From Larix sibirica (taxonomy: Eukaryota; Streptophyta; Pinopsida; Pinales; Pinaceae): DNA of 23,443 nucleotides. The stretch covers positions 49,070 to 72,512 of the forward strand of contig NWUY0300001054.1 of assembly GCA_004151065.3 (NCBI GenBank). Reading direction: 5' to 3'. Under the pieces are notes generated by a model. It saw nothing but the letters and a program-made list of their open reading frames with translations, was not told the DNA's origin and searched no databases. Below, piece by piece: positions 1 through 8,424 of the stretch (position 1 is its first letter; every line of letters begins with the position of its first letter). The position numbers were made by a program, and so were the translations under genes.

Positions 1-500
1 GTCTGCAAAAATATTTTTCTTGCAGGCGCCGAGCCGAGCGGGATGATGTCAATGGTCTACCCCTATTTTCCGGATGTGGCACCACCCGAGCGCTGCCAAC
101 AGATGGGTACGAAGCATCAGCCTCAACAGGTGTCCCCCCCAGGATCAGATGCCCCTTTATCGCCTTAGCACGCGGAGCCACCTGTCTCATACCAGAGCTA
201 TGAGCCCATTTTCCCTTCAGCTGATTTTTGAAGAAAATTTCTGGTTTGAATAAACCGACCTCTTTTATCTTGTAGTTCGAGATGTTTAGGTTATTGTCCG
301 CCGAAAAGACTGCTTGCGTCAAGTTTTCACCCATTCTGACAATGGAAAGGTCCCAAAATCAAGGAATTTGTATCTACCCAAGTTTCGGGCAGAGTATAAC
401 TGGAAAAAACCCCTGTCAGGAAGAGAAACCCCACAAGGATATGAGCCAAATCCCCAAACGGAAGACCGGAGAACCCAAATAGTAGGGTTTATGAGTAGCA
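1..500 (-). pseudogene. LINE fragment, 5' leader and ORF1 N-terminus (second copy, truncated by window edge)
   Basis: Read on the minus strand, this stretch repeats the region upstream of and including the ORF1 start seen at 1130-1600. The anchor is a block starting MGENL near 330 and running to the shared motif VGLFKP near 245; the other copy has MGENL and AGLFKP at the same spacing. Downstream, both copies share a Ser/Arg/Gly-rich linker and a (S)RR-L--KYF motif that precedes the DUF4283 domain; here the sequence leaves the window at that point. The frame is broken at least once near 120-140. The leader upstream of MGENL also aligns (shared CCTTGTGG and CAGGG blocks) up to about 480, where similarity stops beside N503. 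It is a dead copy of a plant L1-type LINE; the nucleic-acid-binding and RT parts lie outside the window. Confidence 0.7.
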
Positions 501-1650
501 TGNATGACCCACAGCTTTACAATTCGAACAACGAAATGGAATGCCCCAGTAATCAATGATCTGAGTTAGATGACGTCCGCGCCAATCAATATGTAGCACA
601 TCAATAAGACCAAGTGAAATATCCACTTCAACCAGCATCCGCCCCATGCGCCTGTCGAATCCATTGAGGTGTTCCTCCTCCACATGCAGAAATCTACCTA
701 GACGATTCCCAATGGCCTCAAAGGCCCCACGGTTCCACAGAGCCAGAGGAAGGCCAGGCAATAGAACCCATAGATGTCTCAATCGAACCGAGGAAGATTC
801 AGGATCAAAATCCGTCTGTCATTTTTGGAGCATTAAGCTCCCCATTCCATATAGCCACAGTCCTTCTAATATGCGAGTACAGTGTGCCTCTTGCTGAAAC
901 TTAAACCCGTACCAACCACATGCCAGTGAAAATACCTGAGGTGTATATTTCAGGATAGGGTTCCATAACTCCTCGACCCATTTGACAACATTTCTTCGAT
1001 TCATGGCATGGTATGAGAATTTTCCTACCAGAACAGTCATATTATACTCCACAATGTCCTCTAAACCAATGTCCCGGCCGACCGTCATCCAAGCGTCACC
1101 GGGCCTGCTAAAATATTTGCCATTCAATCTTCTACTCGCTCGAGAAGACGCCCCATGCCGTCACCACCACCCCGGTCCGGTCGAGCCCTAACACTACCCA
1201 CTGATGGGTCAGAGCCCGAGGCATCACCAAGTGTCTTTCCCATGTCCATGTGTCTCTTTGATACTTCCCATGTGTCGCCACCCGTTGGTCGTTGGGGTTT
1301 GAAGCTTGTAACTCATCCAGCTGGTTTTTGTAGAAGGAGTCCGGTTTGAATAAACCCGCTTCTTCAATCATGTAGTCCGACACGGTCATATTGTTCTCCA
1401 CTGGTATGGCGGCATCCTGCAAGTTTTCCCCCATGTCGGCAGCACGACGATGACAGGTCCCAGAAATCCGGGTCAAAACAAACCTTCCGCGGCTAAGAAG
1501 CCCTGACAAAGATGCTGCAATAATATTCAAATCCACAAGGCCGGTCCAGATAGAATAATGATATATATGATTCTGTGGTCGACCCCAGGTTTGTCGGCAC
1601 GAATGGTTCCAAAAGTTACCGTTCCCAGGCCCCAATCTCCGGAGACCCAC
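489..1650 (-). pseudogene. LINE (L1-type) ORF1: DUF4283 and CCHC zinc-knuckle protein, broken
   Basis: The minus-strand frame from 1127 to 489 is open except for one TGA near 820, one transition from TGG in the expected LMLQK-W context. It reads as the plant LINE ORF1 nucleic-acid-binding protein: a DUF4283 block (motifs LVGKFSYHAMNR, VVKWVEELWNP, GWYGFKF), then HLWVLLPGLPLALWN and MGRMLVEVD, then a zf-CCHC_4 start (DYWGIPFRCSNCKAVGH). The knuckle is cut off right after GH, where N503 lies, so its last Cys is not in normal spacing. The N-terminal part (1650-1132) is in another frame and carries MGENL...AGLFKP; a frameshift near 1130 separates the two. In the family, ORF1 binds LINE RNA and travels with ORF2 endonuclease/RT; no ORF2 of this copy follows. 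Confidence 0.85.
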
Positions 1651-2020
1651 GGCTCAGTTAATGGGAACCACAACGGCGAATATCGACTCAAAGTGTATCA
1701 GCAAGTAGCCCACAAAAGCCTATTCTTCATGAATATAACCGCAACAGATAACAGTCAACTTACCCGGAATAAAAACGCCTAAACAGAGGATAAACGCTGT
1801 ATCAGTGATACTAATCCCCAATAGAATAACAGTTTGCATCAGCAGTTCGTCGTTCTTAAGCTACCACAAGTGTCCACCCCGCGCACCTTCGTTTCCATGC
1901 CGTATGTTCTGTTCAAACCCTAAATTGTAGTATTCCACCGTCGCCCCAGCATCGAACCCTCGCCAACCACCTAGTTGCAAGGCTTACCCAGTGATTTCCA
2001 TTTTCCATCCCTTCAAAAGT
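1651..2020 (-). other. Probable LINE 5' untranslated leader
   Basis: This stretch lies upstream of the minus-strand ORF1, is much richer in GC and CpG than the DNA to its right, and ends near 2020 where composition drops sharply to AT-rich. No ORF of note. A B-box-like GGGTTCGATGC occurs on the minus strand at 1949-1959, which may be chance. I infer a 5' UTR carrying the element's internal promoter; the exact 5' end and a target-site duplication are not visible. Confidence 0.45.
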
Positions 2021-2169
2021 CTTGAAAATTATATAGTCTTCCAATTGATATAAAATTAATAAAAAAACTAAGCACTAAACTATAAATTAAAAGTATATTC
2101 ATCAAGAAAGAAAGGATTATAAAGGAAGAATGTTTTTTTGTTAAATAGAGCATAGCAACATTATTGAAG
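2021..2169. other. AT-rich spacer
   Basis: Low-complexity A/T-rich DNA between the LINE leader and the next LINE. It may contain the decayed upstream part of that ORF2, but I see no motif that shows it. Confidence 0.4.
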
Positions 2170-3815
2170 AGAAAGTAGGTGGATAATGTTGAAGAATGTT
2201 TGTGTTTAACATGACCCTATTTGCAAAAAGCTTATGGATATTAATTTACAATGGAAAGGTTATGGGAAGTGATGAAATCAAAGTATTTAAAATAATAATA
2301 AAAAGTTATGGAAGATTGGCTTAGAGGGGAAAGGAAAAGCACTAAAGGAGTGTTAGTGGTTTATAAAGCCTTGGTTAGGGATGTTTCATCTAGTTTGAAA
2401 AGTAGGAACCAAAATAAAGTGAAGATTGAGGAAAATACCTAGTTGTAAAGGATTTTTAGGTTGCTATAAGTTTTATTAAATTATTTATGTAAAGAGATTT
2501 AAGTTGTTATAAGCTTTATTAAATTATTTGTCAAACATAATTAGAAGTCTAAATTTATAGGAGGAGAAAGCAAAGGAATGGACTCAATATTTGAAACTAT
2601 TAAATCATAGTGCCATAAAACTATCATATTAGGAGGATTTAATCAAATGATAATAAATACGGATTTGGAGGAGTATATAGCTAAACTCGATGACTAAGAA
2701 AAGATGGAAGAATCACAATTAGGAGAAAGATCCTAGTGGTGAAAGGTGGTTTGAAAATTGGAGAGCCCTTTAAAAGGTGGTTGGCCTTGGCTAATAAAAT
2801 CTTAACATGGGATAATGGCTAAAAGAGGTGTTGGCATGGGTTGGGATGATGCATCTTATGTAAATGTAGTGGGGAATCTGTGGATCATCTTTTTGTGACA
2901 TGATCTTTTTTATATATGTTTGGAATGAAGTTTTACAAATTTCAAATGGGAGGAACAAATGGGATCACTTGACTTTGGTATTCATGGATAACAAGGAAAT
3001 ATGAAAAAGCTTATGCGGCTTTGTGATGTTTTGTAATTTGGGTGATTTGGATTTCAATAAGCAACATGATTTTTGAAGGTATTGATTTGACACTTGCGCA
3101 AGTTGCTCACAAAATTAGAGTATCATTAGATGGAAACCATTGAAATAAAATCATCATAGAATTTTAAAGTAATTAATCATTGATTATGAAAAGGCTTGGA
3201 CCAGGCATGTCAAGGAACTCTAGCATATGTGGAGTAGGGGCAATTCTTTTCTTTGAGTCTACACGCTATATGTCTTTGAAATATGCCATTGGACAAGGAA
3301 TAAACAACTAAGTTGAGTTCTATGTTTCTGACTTTTTGTAAAAACAATAACAAACAAAGGTTTAACGTAGTTGCAAGTATTTGGAGATTCCAAGATATTT
3401 ATGGATTAGGAAAACTATAATGGATTAGGAAAACTATAAATGTATGATTGAAAATATGTGTTTAGCCCCAATTATGAATCAAGTTTTGGAGGTAAAACAC
3501 TAGTTTTCATGAAATTTATTTTACTTGTACATATAGAGAATTCAACACAAAAATTGATCAACTATCTGTATTTCTATAAGAGGAGACTTTATCTTAGTAG
3601 GAATTCAGAGGAGATACTCAAATTTCAATCTTAGAAATATCACTTTATTGATTTTGGAGTTGAAAGGAGTTTTAAGGATGCTTTTACGATGGTTTTTGTC
3701 TTGTTAGAATGGTGTAGTTGTAGGATTGTAAGAAGTTTTTAAGAAATAAGTGTAAATGTTGTCTTTTTGGAGCCTTTGAAGATTGCAATATGTAGTCATA
3801 TGATAGAGAACGATG
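2170..3815 (+). pseudogene. LINE ORF2 C-terminus: pre-knuckle linker, zf-RVT and RNase H, heavily decayed
   Basis: Three frames carry fragments in the order expected of a plant L1-type ORF2. First, DWLRGERKSTKGV near 2310-2350, the linker after the RT. Next, LANKILTWDN near 2790 and the zf-RVT knuckle near 2850-2910 (CILCKCSGESVDHLFVT). Last, an RNase H domain near 3180-3680: GVGAILFFES, then AIGQGINN, then VFGDSKIFMD near 3380, then a Y-REFNT block near 3540. Stops and frameshifts are frequent. A 19-bp exact tandem duplication at 3401-3438 sits just after the GDS catalytic motif and itself shifts the frame. The RNase H would remove RNA template during target-primed reverse transcription. Upstream endonuclease and RT are missing or unrecognisable. 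Confidence 0.75.
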
Positions 3816-4454
3816 TTTTTTTTTTCACCGGGAAAAAAAACATAACTTGTTATTCAAAATTTTGAATCAAAGTTACATGTATTGATCAAGACTACTATTC
3901 TCTCCACTATCACACCAGATTCTTCGTTACAAAGGAAACTAGCGTACAACCAAAGATAGTTTTCCTCATGTCCACTTATCAAAACAAAACTTCATTTCCT
4001 AAACGTCAATAAATCTACTAGATACATGTAGCTTAGTCATCCCAGATCATATACATAGAGCTTTAATAGTTATAAAAAACAAAATTTTAAAGTTAAAACA
4101 GTCTATCTCATAAGTTATACAACAACAAAACAAAGGTTGCAAAATAACAACTAGGAAAATTGTAAGGAGCCTCTTTCTGTCACTCTTTGTTTCACATAAA
4201 CTTCAAAGTGAATATGTCCTTCTTCATGTCCAATAGCCTTTTTAAAAAGATTATCCATTATAGTATTAAATTACCTGAAGACATGCCTAGAAGAGAGAAA
4301 ATGAAAGAAATCTTTCACACTGTCAATTCAAAGCTTCTTTCAAACTACCAATTTTGAGCTTCCATTGATCCAACATTAAGACTTGTAGGTTAGCCTTTCC
4401 AGCAACCCAATCCACAATTACTCTAGAATCACCAGCCACCTTTGCATCTTCAAG
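3816..4454 (-). pseudogene. 5'-truncated LINE 3' end: RNase H remnant, 3' UTR and poly(A)
   Basis: On the minus strand the sequence starts inside an RNase H domain (LEDAKVAGDSRVIVDWVAGK, 4454-4390, with the GDS motif and the DW that usually follows). It continues through a C-terminal block (LFKKAIGHEEGHIHFEVY, near 4250-4190) and a non-coding tail, and ends in ten A (plus-strand T run, 3816-3825). 5' truncation and a poly(A) end are the normal result of incomplete target-primed reverse transcription. It abuts the 3' end of the plus-strand LINE tail to tail and is the younger of the two by position. Matching target-site duplications were not found. Confidence 0.72.
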
Positions 4455-5114
4455 TCATTGTTTTTAGCTTATCAAATAAGACATATGTGTGTTCTGATTT
4501 CATTTGAAATATTAAATTTATAAATAAATAAAATCTTGGAAAAAAAGAGATTATTAAAAATATTGTACAAATTATTATAAATTAATTTTATATAAAAATG
4601 AAATAAATAATGAAAATGGAGTGGAAAAAGAAATATTAAAGAGTTAGGAGAGAGAAAACGTGATAAAAAATAAATAAGAAATAAATGAAAAAATAAAATT
4701 GGTGAATAAAGAAAAATGTGAGAGGAAGTTCTAGCAAGAGATAAAAGTAATGAAATAGTATGGAGTCATTGTTTTTTATCATATCAAATAAGATATATGT
4801 GTATTCTCAATTTATTTGAAATATTGATTTTAAAAATAAATAAATAAATAAAATTTTAGGAAAATAAAAGAGATTTTTAAAATTATTGTAAAAATTATTA
4901 TAACCCAAATTTATATAAAAATGAAATAAATAATTAAAATGGAGTTAAAAAGAAATATTAAACAGATGGGAGAGAGAAATTGATAAGATATAATAAAAAA
5001 GTAATTAAAAATAAATAAGAAATAAATGTTTTTAAAAAATGACAAAATAAAATTGATGAATAAAGATAAATGTGAGAGGAGGAGGTTCAAGCAAGAGATA
5101 AAGTAATGAAAATA
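4455..5114. repeat. AT-rich imperfect tandem duplication, about 311 and 349 bp
   Basis: Copy 1 is 4455-4765 and copy 2 is 4766-5114. Both start with tcattgtttt, then share a tatcaaataaga block, a tttgaaatatt block, a tatataaaaatgaaataaat block, agagagaaa and, at the end, gcaagagataaa. Copy 2 is longer through small A/T insertions. It is about 80% A+T with no coding content. On the minus strand it lies directly downstream of the Penelope-like element and upstream of the LINE tail, so it may be the former's 3' region; this is inference. Confidence 0.8.
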
Positions 5115-5311
5115 GGTTAATTTGAATGGGAAACTAAAAGAATAATTGAGCATGAGTAAATAAAAGAGGAGGGGGTAGGGGGATTTAAGAGGCAAGAGGA
5201 GGGTTTAATGGTGGAGACGATGGATGATGGGATTTCAAGAGTGATTGAGTTTGTAATTGTTTTCACAATTAATATTGTTCAATTTTTTTTTATATTTCAA
5301 GTGTTTTTGTA
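5115..5311 (-). other. Probable 3' flank or 3' UTR of the Penelope-like element
   Basis: Follows the GIY-YIG frame's stop on the minus strand. Pyrimidine-rich on that strand, with no ORF or terminal motif that I recognise. The true 3' end of the element is not visible. Confidence 0.35.
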
Positions 5312-5399
5312 TTAATACATGAGGAGTAATGGGGAGTTGGAACTAAAATTTTTGCGATTAAAGCAAACAAGGTGTTTGGTGTTATGGAAATGCTTATCC

Positions 5400-5503
5400 A
5401 TAGTAGATTTAGTAAGGTGATTATGAAAAATATTGATGGCATGTTCTTTTAGAGGAGTTTGGATAAATCTATAGATCTGGCCTATGTAGCATTTGTCTAG
5501 CAT
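5400..5503 (-). other. GIY-YIG endonuclease domain of the Penelope-like element
   Basis: The frame reads CYIGQIYRFIQTPLKEHAIN then a His-rich end (DKHFHNTKH). This matches the YIG strand, the Arg-bearing helix and the LKEH motif of PLE GIY-YIG nucleases. The catalytic Arg of the usual T-R-L-R-LKEH segment appears replaced (TPLKEH), so the copy is probably inactive. The first GIY half (normally VYKIPC) lies upstream near 5535-5505 and is degraded. Confidence 0.8.
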
Positions 5504-5777
5504 TTGTCTCGGGAGTAGGGAATTTAGTAAACACCTTGATAAATTATAGGGTTAAATTTATTGTTTATGCTTCTAAATAATTGCAAGGCTTTGATGAGGT
5601 TTGAAGATGGTTTTGATATTCTTTTTACCTAAGATATTAGAAATATGATTATTGGTTCCATGAATATAAGAGAGCAAAATTTGGCCTCAAGGAGGAGAGA
5701 CATGGAAAGGGTTCTTGATTTTTGGATGAAGGACATAATGAAAAGCTCTAATAATTTGGAAAACATAATAGTCATTG

Positions 5778-6227
5778 GCTTGGAGGGTGTTATCGATGAT
5801 GACTCTTTCTTTGTTAGTGTCGACGGGTGGAAATTTGAATGACTGTGAATATAAGAGTTTTAAGAATAACATATTTTTGGATGGAATGGTTGTGGGATTG
5901 TGCATGAATATATGTCTTAGTATGAGTCTTTTTTTGAAAGACTTGGTGGGAGAGGGAGCCATCTGGTTGTTGGGTAACTAGAATATCCAAGAAAAGAAGT
6001 GAGGCTTGGAAGGTGTTAGTGAGGTTAGTTCTTTCTTTATTTAAGTGTCGAGGGAGGGAAATTTGAATGGCTATGGATACAAGAGTTTTAAGAACAACAT
6101 ATTTTTAAACAAGGTGGTGGTGAGATTAGGCATGAAGATACCTCTTAGTATGAGTATTTTCTTGAAAGACTTGGTGAGAGAGGGAGCTATTTGGTTGTCG
6201 AGTAACTAGAGCATCTAAGAAAAGATG
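5778..6227. repeat. 225-bp tandem duplication inside the Penelope-like element RT
   Basis: Copies 5778-6002 and 6003-6227 are adjacent and begin with ggcttggagggtgtta and ggcttggaaggtgtta. Both cover the same protein block, read leftward: LFLD-LVT-, SLSHQVFQ, THT and a following His-rich stretch. The left copy keeps a clean frame (LFLDILVTQQPDGSLSHQVF). 225 is a multiple of three, so the event itself need not have shifted the frame. Confidence 0.9.
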
Positions 6228-8424
6228 CGAGATTATCTTGTTGGTTTTCCATGGTAAATTGAATGTGGGGAGATAAGCTATTAAGATGATCAAAGAATGA
6301 TATAAGGGATGAATGTCAATGGGGCCAAATGACAAAGGTGTCATCTACGAATCTAAACCACCATTTGGGATAACGTTTCAAGAGTTCCAAGAAAATGTCT
6401 ACCAATATGAAGGATAAGGATGATCCATCATTGTGCACTCATTTTTTTCATAGTATTTATCTTTGAAACTGAAGAAAAAAGACATAAGAAAATTATTAAT
6501 TATATTCAATATATTTGGATGAAGTACTTTATAAATAAGGTCTAGGGATTATAGGATAAGGATTTTGATGAAAAGGGAAACAACATAAAAAATTATCGTG
6601 GGGTCTTTTTCATCAAGATGGAGTTGCGAATTATGTGGATGAAAATAATGGAATCTTTAATAAAGGAGTTTGGGCTATACAAGGTTGAATCTTATCAGCT
6701 AAGAATCTAGCTAAGGCATATGTTTAGGAACCTATATCACTAATAATAGGTCTAAGGGGGTTGTCTATCTTATGGATCTTGGGTTGCCCATAAATTTTTG
6801 GGAGTTGAGGATTGTGTGGAAGAAGACGCTTTTTTATAAAGGGATCAAGAAAAGAGGACTTGTCACTTGATGGCCTTGGTGACCAAGTTACTGATTTGGT
6901 TGATGCTATTTTGGATAGAGGTTTATAAGAAGAGTAGGATAGAAAATCAATTATTTTTGAGTAATAATCATATATGTTCTTTATTATGAATGCATTACCT
7001 TTATCGACTTTTAGTATATTGATATTGTGGTTGCTGTTAAGTTGGTGAAGGGAATTGGATTTTTCTTAAGAGAGGTTAGGCTTGGGAATTTTTCACAATA
7101 GAGGATCTAGAAATGATCTTGTTTGATCACTTTTAATTCATGAGTGTAAGGTTAGGGGAAATAGATTCAATAGAACAAAAACATTTGTCAATCAGATGAG
7201 AGGCCAATGCATAGTTAAACCCATTTTGGAGAATATGGAGAGTGGGGGGATCTAGCTCAATATATGAAAAATTGATGACTATGGATGAAGAGGAAGGATA
7301 TTTTGTTAATATTTGATTGGAATTATTACTAATGGTTAAGCTAAGGTAATTTAAATTGGAATTTAATTTGGTATCAGGATTGGAATTTAAATTGTTATGA
7401 ACATGGAAGTTTGAATTAGAACTAATATTAGGATTATGAAATGAAGGTAATTTAAATATGTTTTGGGTGGATACCACATGTTGCATAGGTTCAACCTTGA
7501 GTAAATATCCTGAGCGTTGCATTGCCTTAGCTTGGCTAATGACAATACTAAAAGAGGATATTGGTGATTGAGATTGTTGAGTATAAGGGATATTAGAAGA
7601 TTAAGAATGAGAGAGATCAATAGGTTGAGAAATGGGTATAGAAGTCGAAGGAGCATTTATAGATAAGCTACATGTTGATTGGTTGCATAGAGGAGGGGAT
7701 GAATATGATCTTTGTAAAACATGATTGCTAGAATCATGAAGCTTGAAGGAGAGGAGGTGCATATATTGTTCAAAGGTGAACTAGTAATTTATTCATGGGC
7801 TTGTTGATAATTATCCATGGTGAGATTAGGGAATTGATATTCTTTTGGTGTGGCTAACTTATTTGGATTTGAATGTCCTTTTCTTCACATAGTAGGTTCA
7901 ATTATTGAAATTCCTAATAAGTGTCAAAGTCTTGTGAATTAGGGGACATTGGAGTAACCATTGATCAACTAAAATCATTAAATCTCATTTGTTTTTCTCA
8001 ATTCCTCCCTTTCCTTAATTTCTCTCTACAATTTGTCATGCTCTCTTTGTTGTTCCTGAAAGCCTTCTTGTTCTTTTTATATTTCTTTCATCAACCTATC
8101 CGTTTCTCTTTGATCCCTTTCTAACATATTATGTTGCTATTTTGTTAATCACCTCTTCGTAGTATATTTTAACATTATTTTCTTATCATTGGCCTCGTTA
8201 GTTGTGATCCTCTTAGCCTTCCATTACTTGAGAAAATATTTTATCCTTTGTTTCTCTTCAAAAAAATGTTTCTTTTTATGTTTGCATCCTCGATCATTTG
8301 TTTTCACTATGTAGAGGTCAAGATCATTGAGTTGTTTATTTATTTTTACTGAAACATTTCAATCAACACAAGTAAGCGACAATTATTCTAGTTTAGATTT
8401 AACATTGGAACAAGGTCTTGTCAT

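Larger units (their letters stand above)
5312..8424 (-). pseudogene. Penelope-like retroelement (Dryad-type): RT and GIY-YIG endonuclease, near full length, broken
   Basis: Minus strand, about 3.1 kb, with domain order typical of endonuclease-bearing PLEs. (1) 8424-7930: charged, helix-rich N-terminus (MLERDQRETDRLMKEI). (2) 7820-7300: Ser/Asn/Gln-rich linker. (3) Near 7265-7150: conserved N-terminal block with LQNGFNYALA. (4) RT: ILKVDKGNA near 7030; LPKIYGQPKIHKIDNPLRPI at 6808-6749; catalytic FVDDTFVIW at 6351-6325; LFLDALVTR...THTKRYLH near 6224-6130. (5) Thumb/linker near 5670-5560 (ILGKKNIKTIFKP). (6) GIY-YIG at 5500-5400 (CYIGQ...LKEH). Stops and several frameshifts make it dead. A 225-bp segment is tandemly repeated inside the RT. 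ATG at 8424 is the best start; another at 7818 has a caccATGG context but would lose the helical part. PLEs use telomerase-like RT with GIY-YIG target nicking. Confidence 0.88.

Noticed and set aside
3816-3840. T-run followed by A-run as a terminator hairpin
   Set aside because: Better explained as the poly(A) end of a minus-strand LINE; the genome is eukaryotic.
4911-5195. 94-codon minus-strand frame rich in Phe, Leu and Ile
   Set aside because: Low-complexity translation of the AT-rich tandem duplication.
5645-5981. Plus-strand frames within the Penelope-like element
   Set aside because: Antisense to the RT and thumb segments and carrying no motif.
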